Shown here: positions 6,814 through 13,308 of the stretch, piece after piece
Numbering within the stretch: position 1 is the stretch's first letter
Layout: each line of letters opens with the position of its first letter
Assembly (NCBI GenBank): GCA_013335425.1
Contig: JAAXVQ010000013.1
Span: 1 to 15,487 of the forward strand
Direction of reading: 5' to 3'
DNA: 15,487 nucleotides
Source of the DNA: Candidatus Firestoneibacteriota bacterium
GTDB lineage: Bacteria > Oederibacteriota > JAAXVQ01
Program-made: the position numbers and the translations under genes
The notes under the pieces: generated by a model
Seen by the model: only the letters and a program-made list of their open reading frames with translations
Told to the model about the DNA's origin: nothing
Databases searched by the model: none

Positions 6814-7983
6814 CTAGCCTTTGATGAATTTGATGTTGTTGCGCAATATCTCATTGCTCGGGTCCAATTCCAACGACCGTTCCCACGCTTCCAGCGCCCG
6901 CTGATTTTGCTGCTGTTTGAAATACATGTTCCCGATTTTTAAAAAGGCGTCGGCCTGGTGCTCGTCGAGCTTGATGACTTCCTTAAACTCCAACAGCGCC
7001 CGCGGGTAGTCGCCGCTGCGGTAAAACATATTGGCCAACCCCAAGCGCAGCTGCAGGTCGCGGGGCAGCAACTGCAACGCCTGCTCGTATTCTTTGAGAG
7101 CGTCCTCAATATGGTTTTGCTGTTCATAAATGAACGCCAGCATCTTATGCATGTTGGCGTCAATGGGATTTAATTCCACCACGCGCTTAAACTCGGCAAT
7201 GGCTTCGTCGCGCCGCCCCAGTTGGGCATAAATTTGCCCCAACAGGCTGTGCCCCTCGACATTGGCCGGATTGACTTTTAGCGCCCGCAGCAAAAATTCC
7301 GGCGCTTCCTCCAGCTTGTTCTGGCGCATCAGCAGGGTCGCCAAATTCAACAGAGTCACGGGGTCGGCGGTGTTCAACTCCAAAGCCCGGCGGTAATCGG
7401 CTTCGGCTTCGGAAATTTTTCCCAGTTTGATGTGCACGCCGGCCAAAATGTTGAAGATGGCGGCTTGGCGGGGATTGATCTTGAGCGCCGCTTCGTACTC
7501 CCGAATGGCGTCCGGGTAAAGCCCCTGGCATTCAAAAATAAAACCCAGTTTGAAATGCGCTTCCGAAAGGTTGGGGTTGATCTTCAGAGCGGCCGCGTAC
7601 TCGTTCCGGGCTTGTTCCATGCTTCCCTGCTTGTAAAAAACGTCCCCCAAGTTGTTGTGCAGCCCGGAGTCGGCGGAATTGATCTCCAGCGCCTTTTGAT
7701 ATTCGGCCACGGCTTCGTCCGGGCGTCCGGTGTTGGCAAAAATCAGCCCCAGCTTGCAATGGGCGTTCACATGCCCCGGATTGGCGTCCAGGAGTTGGCG
7801 GTACTCGCCGATGGCCTGATCATACTTGCCCAAATTGGAGTATAAACTGCCCAAGTGAAAATGAATCTCGACATTGTCCGGAGAGAGCTTCAAAGCTTTT
7901 TCAAATTCCCGAACCGCGTCCTGATAACGGCGCGTCAGGGAAAAAGCAGTGCCTAAATTAATGTGGTCTTGGGCGTTCTCCAC
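6814..7983 (-). CDS. TPR-repeat protein, 11 repeats, directly downstream of cheR
   Basis: The 389-residue protein is 11 consecutive 34-residue TPR units (about 4-377) followed by a short basic tail ending NNIKFIKG. No signal peptide or membrane helix is seen. I prefer the GTG at 7983 because GAGGAG (7994-7999) lies ten bases before it; the in-frame GTG at 7992 would leave only one base between that site and the start. It begins 25 bases after the cheR stop. Some CheR methyltransferases, such as WspC, carry a C-terminal TPR domain, so this may be the unfused equivalent that positions CheR at its receptors; that link is inference. The tail resembles the first helix of another repeat, whose second helix may be the N-terminus of the next gene. 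Confidence 0.9.
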   Translation of the reverse strand: MENAQDHINLGTAFSLTRRYQDAVREFEKALKLSPDNVEIHFHLGSLYSNLGKYDQAIGEYRQLLDANPGHVNAHCKLGLIFANTGRPDEAVAEYQKALEINSADSGLHNNLGDVFYKQGSMEQARNEYAAALKINPNLSEAHFKLGFIFECQGLYPDAIREYEAALKINPRQAAIFNILAGVHIKLGKISEAEADYRRALELNTADPVTLLNLATLLMRQNKLEEAPEFLLRALKVNPANVEGHSLLGQIYAQLGRRDEAIAEFKRVVELNPIDANMHKMLAFIYEQQNHIEDALKEYEQALQLLPRDLQLRLGLANMFYRSGDYPRALLEFKEVIKLDEHQADAFLKIGNMYFKQQQNQRALEAWERSLELDPSNEILRNNIKFIKG

Positions 7984-8008
7984 GTCTATCACGCTCCTCG
8001 CGGACGGT

Positions 8009-8827
8009 TCAATCCTCAGCCGGGGGCATCTCCTGGCGCTGGTATATCCGTTCTTCCAAATTAACGCTCCGGTAACGGGAGCGGTATTCGCTTAACAGCA
8101 CTTCGGTCTTCCCCAAAATCAGGTAGCCGTTGGGACGCAACAAATCGTGAAACCGGGTCATCAACTGGCTCTGCAGCGGACTGGTAAAATAAATCATCAC
8201 GTTGCGGCAAACAATCAAGTCAAACGGACCCGCAGGCAACGCCCCGGTCATGTCATTGGCTTCAAAGGTCACCAACTCCCGCAGCGTGCTGACCACCTGC
8301 CAGCGGTCTCCCGACCCCTGGAAAAAACGGCGCCGCATCTCCGGTGACACTTCCTGCAGGGCGCTTTCCTTATAAATCCCTTCCCGGGCGCGCGTCAAGC
8401 AGGTCTGGTCGATATCCGTAGCCAAAATAGAAAGCGGCTTCCCCAACAATTTCAGTTCATAAAACAACATAGCCAGGGAATAAGGTTCCTCGCCATTGGC
8501 GCAGCCTGCGCTCCAAATACGTATGCGTTCACGCTTTTTCAGTTCCGGCAATACCAAACGCCCAAAACATTTATAAACTGCCGCATCCCGAAAAAAATGG
8601 GACACATGAATGGTTAAGCGGTCCAAAAGAATTTTATATTCTTCAGGTTCCCGCCTCAGAACATCGTAATATTCCCCATAATTATTGGAGTTCGTTGCCC
8701 GTAAGCGGATAGCCAAACGCCGTTTTAAATAATTAATTTTATAAAATTGACAATCCAGACCGGTTTTTTGGTTCAACCACTGCAAAATATGCCCAAATTG
8801 ACGGTCGTCGTTCAAAGGCGTCGGCAT
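8009..8827 (-). CDS. cheR: CheR, chemotaxis protein methyltransferase
   Basis: CheR uses S-adenosylmethionine to methylate glutamates in the cytoplasmic region of chemoreceptors and is the opponent of CheB. The 272-residue protein has the small helical N-terminal domain (about 10-75) and the Rossmann methyltransferase domain. Visible CheR signatures are HVSHFFRD (74-81), the SAM-binding IWSAGCANGEEPYSLAM (104-120), ATDID (136-140) and VCRNVMIYF (206-214). A LGKTE segment at 238-242 replaces the more common LGxSE. Length fits a plain CheR without fused TPRs; the TPRs are encoded by the next two genes. It is the first gene of the operon and has only a weak ribosome binding site (GAGACACC) before ATG 8827. 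A clear promoter lies about 60 bases upstream. Confidence 0.97.
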   Translation of the reverse strand: MPTPLNDDRQFGHILQWLNQKTGLDCQFYKINYLKRRLAIRLRATNSNNYGEYYDVLRREPEEYKILLDRLTIHVSHFFRDAAVYKCFGRLVLPELKKRERIRIWSAGCANGEEPYSLAMLFYELKLLGKPLSILATDIDQTCLTRAREGIYKESALQEVSPEMRRRFFQGSGDRWQVVSTLRELVTFEANDMTGALPAGPFDLIVCRNVMIYFTSPLQSQLMTRFHDLLRPNGYLILGKTEVLLSEYRSRYRSVNLEERIYQRQEMPPAED

Positions 8828-8888
8828 AAGGTGTCTCTATCCATTTGTAATTGTTGTCAAAATTCCGTCATTAAAACATAGCAAAAAA

Positions 8889-8918
8889 ATTATACTATTG
8901 AACTGGCCCTTCTTACAA
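8889..8918 (-). promoter_or_regulatory. Sigma-70-like promoter of the che operon
   Basis: On the minus strand an exact TATAAT (8889-8894) lies 18 bases downstream of TTGTAA (8913-8918), which matches the -35 consensus at 4 of 6 positions. Transcription would start near 8882, giving a leader of about 55 bases before cheR. No sigma-28 or sigma-54 motif typical of flagellar genes was found here, suggesting housekeeping control. Confidence 0.6.
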
Positions 8919-8941
8919 TCTCTTTTTCGCGTCCAAACAAC

Positions 8942-8976
8942 GTTTTTCGTCTTGACTCCTTAAAAGCTCGAAAAAC
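8942..8976. repeat. 8-bp perfect inverted repeat upstream of the che promoter
   Basis: GTTTTTCG (8942-8949) is exactly complementary to CGAAAAAC (8969-8976), with arm centres 27 bases apart. The pair lies about 24 bases upstream of the -35 box of the che promoter, a place typical of activator binding sites. It could also form a hairpin with a 19-base loop. Function is inferred from position only. Confidence 0.4.
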
Positions 8977-9079
8977 TTGCAGTTGCGCCATCCGATAAAC
9001 AACTAAGGATATTTACGGCTTGGTTAACATGTTTTTGGAGTAAAATCTTCTTGGCCGGCAAAAAAACCAAACCGGAATT

Positions 9080-9165
9080 CACAGATGATGCAGATGGCCG
9101 CAGATTTAAAAATTTTAAAACCAAATTTTTTGGGACGTTTTAAGGCAGCACCTGCGTCATCTGCG
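9080..9165. repeat. Imperfect inverted repeat built from CAGATG-type units
   Basis: The arms at 9080-9093 and 9152-9165 pair over 14 positions with one mismatch and one G-U wobble. The left arm continues with further CAGATG and CCGCAGAT units (9092-9105), and CCGCAGAT can also pair with ATCTGCGG (9159-9166), so alternative folds exist. Between the arms is an A/T-rich stretch. Similar CAGATGACGCAG sequences are, from memory, common intergenic repeats in several bacterial groups; it may be a dispersed repeat. It lies downstream of prmC and could stabilise or end that transcript. Confidence 0.5.
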
Positions 9166-9228
9166 GAAAAAGGGTTGTTTTTTAAGGACCGGGATAGTTG
9201 TGTTTAAATAATTTGGACGGCCATGATT

Positions 9229-10143
9229 TCAAACAAGCTGTTTTTTCACACCCGAAACAATCCGGATGATGTTGTTCCAGTCCTTAATTTCGTGAATATC
9301 CCCGAAACCCATTTCAGAAAACATCCGCACCACTTCCGGCGCTTGGTGAATGCCGATTTCAAAAACCGCCGCACCGCCGGGGGCCAGACAACGTCCGGCG
9401 GCCCGCAGCATAACTTCGATTTTCTTCAAACCCCGTTTCCCGCCGGAGAGTGCCAAACGCGGTTCCCGCAGCACTTCGGGCTGTAAAGCCGCCAAGTCCG
9501 CCTGAGGAATATACGGGGGATTGGAGACCACCAAAGAAAACCGGTTGCGCCCGGCCGGGAAAAAATCCCGACCGGCATTTCCCTGCACAAACCGGCAATG
9601 TCCTTCCGGAAAACGCCTACGGTTGCTGCGGGCCCACTTCAGCGCCCGGGGTGAAACATCCAGCCCCCATACTCGGGCATCCGGGTATTGCCGCGCCAGC
9701 GTCAGTGCCAAACAGCCTGAACCGGTCCCCAAATCCAAAATACGGGTTACGCTTTGGTCCTGGCAACAGCGGAGGGCCTCGGCCACCAAAAGTTCGGTCT
9801 CGGGACGCGGAATTAAAACCCCGGGACCGACCTGGAACATTCGCCCGCAAAATTCCGCTTCACCTAAAAGATACTGCAAAGGTTCCCGCCGGGCGCGACG
9901 ACGAACGAGGGCTGAAAAACTTCGCCCCACCACCGGAGATAAAACAAGTTCGCGCGCTGCCAACAATTTGACCCGTTCCCATTTCAGCACATGCGCCAGC
10001 AAATCCTGCGCTTCCCGCAACGGCGTTTCCACGCCGTTTTGAGCCAAAAGCTCTTTGGCCCAAAAAAGCGCTTGCGCCGCGCTGATGCCTCGGTTATCCT
10101 GTGGGTATTTCCGGTTGACAGATTGTTTATTTGGGTTTACCAT
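9229..10143 (-). CDS. prmC: PrmC (HemK), release factor glutamine methyltransferase
   Basis: PrmC methylates the glutamine of the GGQ motif in release factors RF1 and RF2 with S-adenosylmethionine and so speeds peptide release. The 304-residue protein has the N-terminal helical domain (about 20-95), IPRPETE at 111-117, the SAM-binding DLGTGSGCLAL at 137-147 and the diagnostic NPPY at 208-211. The first 20 residues are an unusual polar extension; no better in-frame start is available, and the ribosome binding site is weak. Its substrate gene prfA is nearby (11226-12284) on the same strand, but a plus-strand bioY-DUF1284 pair lies between them, so prmC needs its own promoter or reads through antisense to those genes. 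The ATG coincides with the proposed -10 box of bioY on the other strand. Confidence 0.96.
   Translation of the reverse strand: MVNPNKQSVNRKYPQDNRGISAAQALFWAKELLAQNGVETPLREAQDLLAHVLKWERVKLLAARELVLSPVVGRSFSALVRRRARREPLQYLLGEAEFCGRMFQVGPGVLIPRPETELLVAEALRCCQDQSVTRILDLGTGSGCLALTLARQYPDARVWGLDVSPRALKWARSNRRRFPEGHCRFVQGNAGRDFFPAGRNRFSLVVSNPPYIPQADLAALQPEVLREPRLALSGGKRGLKKIEVMLRAAGRCLAPGGAAVFEIGIHQAPEVVRMFSEMGFGDIHEIKDWNNIIRIVSGVKKQLV
10115..10143 (+). promoter_or_regulatory. Promoter of the bioY-DUF1284 operon
   Basis: An exact TTGACA (10115-10120) is followed after 17 bases by TACCAT (10138-10143), a 4 of 6 match to the -10 consensus. The start of transcription would be near 10150, about 29 bases before bioY. 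The motif GGTTGACA/GGTTTACC occurs twice, 21 bases apart, overlapping both promoter boxes (10113-10120 and 10134-10141). The region lies inside the 5' end of prmC on the other strand. Confidence 0.6.
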
Positions 10144-10178
10144 ACGCCCTATTCTGTAAGCCTTTTAGGAGGAATCCC

Positions 10179-10772
10179 ATGCCCAGTTTGAACGCTTTTA
10201 TAAACCATTCTGCCCATGCTTTGGAAAACTTTGCCTCATTAACGACCCGCCGTATTTTGGCTGTTTCCCTGCTGACCCTGGGTACGGCCGTCGGCGCCTG
10301 GTTGGTGGTCCCGCTTCCCGGGACGCCCGTGCCCATCACCTTGCAAACGTTTTTTGTTTTGGCCGGCGCCGGATTGTTGGGCGGCCGTCTTTCCTTAAGT
10401 GCGCAAAGCGCCTACCTGCTGCTGGGCGGCGTGGGGCTCCCTTGGCTCGCGGGCACGGCTTTTGGCGGCCCCGTGCTCTTGGGCGCTACCGGCGGCTATC
10501 TGCTGGGTTTTGTCCTGGCCTCCGGCCTGATCGGCCGACTGCTGCAAAACAGTTCTTCCACCCTGCGCGTCTTCTCCGCCCTGATCCTGGGCGAAGCCGT
10601 CATCTTGACCAGCGGAGCGCTTTGGCTCTCACTGGTGATGCACGTTTCGCTCCCGCAAGCCATGGCTTTGGGCGTCTTGCCCTTCTTGCCCGGAGATGTT
10701 GCCAAAATCTTGGCTGCCGCGGCCGCCATCCGCTGGCTTCGCCCGGTTGCGCAGAAAGCCCTGACCGCGTGA
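10179..10772 (+). CDS. bioY: BioY, biotin transporter S component
   Basis: BioY is the substrate-binding membrane component of ECF-type biotin uptake and can work with a shared or dedicated energising module (BioM/BioN or EcfA/T). The 197-residue protein is strongly hydrophobic with about six membrane segments. Family motifs are PVPITLQTF (50-58), GATGGYLLGF (102-111) and PFLPGDVAK (168-176). The start is ATG 10179, set by a strong AGGAGGA at 10167-10173; an upstream in-frame ATG at 10131 precedes this site and overlaps the promoter. No ECF ATPase or BioN gene is in the window, so these must be encoded elsewhere, or BioY acts alone as reported for some family members. Biotin synthesis genes are absent here too. 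The gene runs opposite to prmC and prfA. Confidence 0.95.
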   Translation: MPSLNAFINHSAHALENFASLTTRRILAVSLLTLGTAVGAWLVVPLPGTPVPITLQTFFVLAGAGLLGGRLSLSAQSAYLLLGGVGLPWLAGTAFGGPVLLGATGGYLLGFVLASGLIGRLLQNSSSTLRVFSALILGEAVILTSGALWLSLVMHVSLPQAMALGVLPFLPGDVAKILAAAAAIRWLRPVAQKALTA

Positions 10773-11197
10773 TTCTCGCACTTAGTCCCCATCATATCCT
10801 CTGCCGCCTGGGATTTGTCGGCTACGGATATTCGCCGGATTTCATCCGCGAGATGGAACGGACCGTTAAACTCTTAGAATCCAAACGCGTCAAAACCATC
10901 ATTCTGCGTGCGGGCTTCGACAACATCTGCCGGGCTTGTCCGCATCATGAAGAAGAATGCGCGCCGGAACATTTAGGCTCACGCGGCGTCTCGGCCGAAG
11001 AGTTCGACCGCCGCACCCAACGTGCGCTCAAGGTAAAACTCGGCCATCCTTATCCGCTGCCGGAAGTCAACCAGCGCATTGCCGCCCTGACCCCCGCTGA
11101 GTTCACCGCCATCTGCCAGGGTTGCGAATGGCAGCGCCTGGGTGCCTGCGCGCAGGGGCACCTGAAGCTGCGCCAGCAATTTTTCCCGGGGAAATAA
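10769..11197 (+). CDS. DUF1284 family Cys-rich protein
   Basis: I recognise this as a DUF1284 protein, a family of unknown function with conserved histidines and cysteines, some of which are predicted to bind iron-sulfur or metal. The start is the GTG at 10769, which overlaps the bioY stop by four bases (GTGA), giving 142 residues and strict translational coupling; the reading frame is open far upstream inside bioY, but that part is only a shadow. The N-terminus has SPHHILC (6-12) followed by GYGYSP. Two cysteine groups are C54-x2-C57-x6-C64 and C116-x2-C119-x7-C127. The protein is soluble, with no membrane segment. Coupling to bioY hints at a link with biotin or cofactor supply, but no reaction can be assigned. 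Confidence 0.85.
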   Translation: MILALSPHHILCRLGFVGYGYSPDFIREMERTVKLLESKRVKTIILRAGFDNICRACPHHEEECAPEHLGSRGVSAEEFDRRTQRALKVKLGHPYPLPEVNQRIAALTPAEFTAICQGCEWQRLGACAQGHLKLRQQFFPGK

Positions 11198-11225
11198 CCG
11201 CCAAACCAAATTGCCGCCGACGGTT

Positions 11226-12284
11226 TTAAGCCTGCGATAATTTTTCGGCCTGGTCCGCTTCCAGCAATTTCTGCATCAGTTCCCCGATCTCGCCGTTCAT
11301 AAACACATCCAGGTTGTATAAGGATACGCCGATGCGATGGTCAGTCACTCGGTTTTGAGGATAATTGTAGGTGCGGATTTTCTCGCTGCGATCGCCGCTG
11401 CCCACCTGATTTTTCCGGTCCGCGGCCTGTGCCTGCGCCTGCTCCTCTTCCTTGGCCTGCTGCAAGCGCGCCTGGAGCACCTTCATGGCTTTGGCTTTGT
11501 TTTTAAGCTGTGAACGTTCGTCCTGGCACTGCACGGAAATGCCCGTGGGCAAGTGGGTGATGCGGATGGCCGAATAAGTGGTATTGACGCTCTGCCCGCC
11601 CGCGCCTGAAGAACAAAAGATATCGATGCGCAGGTCGTTGGGGTTGAGGTTGACTTCCACTTCGTCGACTTCGGGCATCACCGCCACGGTCACGGCCGAA
11701 GTGTGAATCCGCCCCGAAGCCTCGGTCTGGGGTACGCGCTGGACGCGGTGCACGCCGGCTTCAAACTTGAACGTCCGGTAGACGTCCTTGCCGTCGATTT
11801 CAAAGATGATTTCCTTGAAGCCGGAGAGATTGGTGGAATTGGAATCCAGCACGCTGACCTTCCAACCCTGCCCTTCCGCAAAACGACTGTACATGCGGAA
11901 CAAATCCGCGGCAAACAGAGCCGCTTCATCGCCGCCCGTCCCTGCCCGGATTTCCAAAAACACGTTCTTGCCGTCATGCGGGTCCCGGGGCGTCAACAGA
12001 CGCTTGAGTTCGTCCTCGGTGAGTTGCAGTTGCTGTTTGAGCTTGACGATCTCGTCTTGAGCCATTTCCGCCATGTCCGGGTCCTGCTCGGCCAAGGCTT
12101 GCGCATCGGAAAGCTCCGCCGAAAGCTTGCGGTGCTTGCGGATATTTTCAACCAATTCGGACAACTCGGCGTGCCCCTTGACTGTTTCCCTAAACTTCGC
12201 CTGATCGGCGACCAACGCCGGGTTGGCCAATTCCTTTTCCAGCGAGTCGAAACGCTCTTCGACGAGTTTTAGTTTGTCCCACAT
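11226..12284 (-). CDS. prfA: Peptide chain release factor 1 (RF1)
   Basis: RF1 recognises UAA and UAG stop codons in the ribosomal A site and triggers peptide release. The 352-residue protein is of normal length. Domain 1 (about 1-100) is a charged helical region; the codon-recognition PxT motif is PQT at 185-187 in RVPQTE, which marks RF1 rather than RF2 (SPF). The catalytic GGQ is at 229-231 in SGAGGQSVN, and its Q231 is the PrmC substrate. No frameshift of the RF2 type is present. The ATG at 12284 lies inside the end of the DUF1385 gene (16-base overlap) with GGAGGA upstream. The gene converges with the plus-strand DUF1284 gene, with only 28 bases between the stops and no strong terminator there. 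Confidence 0.98.
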   Translation of the reverse strand: MWDKLKLVEERFDSLEKELANPALVADQAKFRETVKGHAELSELVENIRKHRKLSAELSDAQALAEQDPDMAEMAQDEIVKLKQQLQLTEDELKRLLTPRDPHDGKNVFLEIRAGTGGDEAALFAADLFRMYSRFAEGQGWKVSVLDSNSTNLSGFKEIIFEIDGKDVYRTFKFEAGVHRVQRVPQTEASGRIHTSAVTVAVMPEVDEVEVNLNPNDLRIDIFCSSGAGGQSVNTTYSAIRITHLPTGISVQCQDERSQLKNKAKAMKVLQARLQQAKEEEQAQAQAADRKNQVGSGDRSEKIRTYNYPQNRVTDHRIGVSLYNLDVFMNGEIGELMQKLLEADQAEKLSQA

Positions 12285-13231
12285 GCCGCTTCCTCCGGTT
12301 CAATGCTCCCCAGCCGTTTTTCTTCCATGGCCAAAACTTCCTTTAGTGCCGCCAGGGCCACTTCCACCTGCGCCGGTTCGGGTTCGCGGGTGGTGAGCGC
12401 CTGCAGGGCCAAACCGGGTTTAAAAAGCCAGCGCACCCAAGTCCAGTGCTGATAACGAGCCGAAAAACGCTGCAACTCGTAGGTCACACCCGCAATGGGC
12501 AGAAGCAGCAGCATTTCTCCGCCCAGCCGGGCCCAAAGCTTCAAATGCCGCGGCAGCAGAATGGCGAAAGTGATGATGGAAACCACCATCACCATCAGCA
12601 AAAACGCCGTGGAACAGCGCGGATGAAACCTGCTCTTGTCCAGCGCATGGGGCAAATCCAAACCCCGGCCGGCTTCCCAGGCGAAAATGGATTTATGCTC
12701 GGCACCGTGGTACATAAAAACGCGGCGCAGATCCGGCACCCAGGACATCATCCATAGATAAAGCAAAAAAATCGTGACCTTAATACCGCCGTTTAAGGCA
12801 TTAAACGTCCAACGGCTCTGACCTGAGGAAAAATACTTGGCTGTAAATTGCGCGCCGTAATAGGGCACCACCACAAACAATAAAATGCCCAACCCGAAAC
12901 CCACGCCCAGGGTGATGATCAGCGCCACCCGATCGCCTTTGGAGGCCGTCGGTTTTTTCCCCGCGGCCCCTGCCGGAGGCACTTCGGCCATGGCTTGCTG
13001 CCCTGACCACTCCAGGGCTTTTAGCCCCAGGAACATGGCTTCAAACAAAACCAGCGTGCCCCGCAACCAGGGCCATTTTAAGGGGGGAAATCGGTCCGCC
13101 CAGGCGAGCACGGGTTGGCCTTCCACCACGATCGTGCCGTCCGGCCGGCGCGCGGCCATAGCCATGCTCTTGCCGGCGCGCATCATCACACCCTCAATGA
13201 TCGCCTGTCCGCCCACGTTGATTTTAGCCAT
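12269..13231 (-). CDS. DUF1385 (YqhQ-like) membrane protein
   Basis: The 320-residue protein belongs to the DUF1385 family, related to B. subtilis YqhQ, whose biochemical role I do not know with confidence. Signatures are GGQAIIEGVMMR at 7-18, YHGAEHK at 174-180 and HPRCSTAF at 203-210 (commonly HPRCGT in the family); the His, Glu and Cys residues could bind a metal. About four membrane helices are visible near 101-124, 148-165, 208-227 and 238-252, with no cleaved signal peptide. The last 40 residues are charged and soluble. It is placed directly upstream of prfA and overlaps it by 16 bases, an arrangement I recall from Firmicutes and several candidate phyla, so it may be tied to translation or membrane maintenance, but the function is unassigned. 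Confidence 0.9.
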   Translation of the reverse strand: MAKINVGGQAIIEGVMMRAGKSMAMAARRPDGTIVVEGQPVLAWADRFPPLKWPWLRGTLVLFEAMFLGLKALEWSGQQAMAEVPPAGAAGKKPTASKGDRVALIITLGVGFGLGILLFVVVPYYGAQFTAKYFSSGQSRWTFNALNGGIKVTIFLLYLWMMSWVPDLRRVFMYHGAEHKSIFAWEAGRGLDLPHALDKSRFHPRCSTAFLLMVMVVSIITFAILLPRHLKLWARLGGEMLLLLPIAGVTYELQRFSARYQHWTWVRWLFKPGLALQALTTREPEPAQVEVALAALKEVLAMEEKRLGSIEPEEAACGTN

Positions 13232-13308
13232 ATGGCATTTCCGCTTTCTTCTAAATTGATCTTCCCCTGGAGAAAGTGAGGCCGGGGTGAAGGACCGAAC
13301 TTATTTGT

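Larger units (their letters stand above)
8828..9228. other. AT-rich intergenic region upstream of the che operon
   Basis: This 401-base gap separates cheR from the end of prmC; both are read leftward. I see no convincing ORF or RNA gene. It holds the che promoter (8889-8918), an 8-bp inverted repeat (8942-8976) and an imperfect long inverted repeat (9080-9165). The rest is AT-rich sequence with short A and T runs, for example near 9105-9130. A classic terminator for prmC is not evident; the long inverted repeat may serve that end. Confidence 0.7.

Noticed and set aside
5393..6817. Plus-strand open frame of 474 codons
   Set aside because: It is antisense to the TPR gene, lacks a ribosome binding site and domain motifs, and arises because stop codons are rare opposite this codon usage. 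The minus-strand frame has clear TPR repeats.
4600..7980. Tandem DNA repeats in the TPR genes
   Set aside because: The 102-base periodicity comes from protein TPR units; units are diverged at DNA level, so no recent tandem array or CRISPR is present.
8828..9060. Sigma-28 or sigma-54 flagellar promoter for the che operon
   Set aside because: No acceptable TAAAG-N15-GCCGATAA or TGGCAC-N5-TTGCW pattern was found; a sigma-70-type promoter fits well.
10442..10768. Upstream part of the open frame leading into the DUF1284 gene
   Set aside because: This part lies within bioY in another frame and has no DUF1284 homology; the gene starts at GTG 10769.
11198..11225. Terminator between the convergent DUF1284 and prfA genes
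   Set aside because: Only a 5-bp pairing (AACCG/CGGTT) with a 20-base loop and no good U-tract could be drawn, too weak to call.
13232..13308. Hairpin between thyX and the DUF1385 gene
   Set aside because: A CCCC/GGGG pairing with a long loop and a bulge is possible, but there is no U-tract and the genes are probably co-transcribed.
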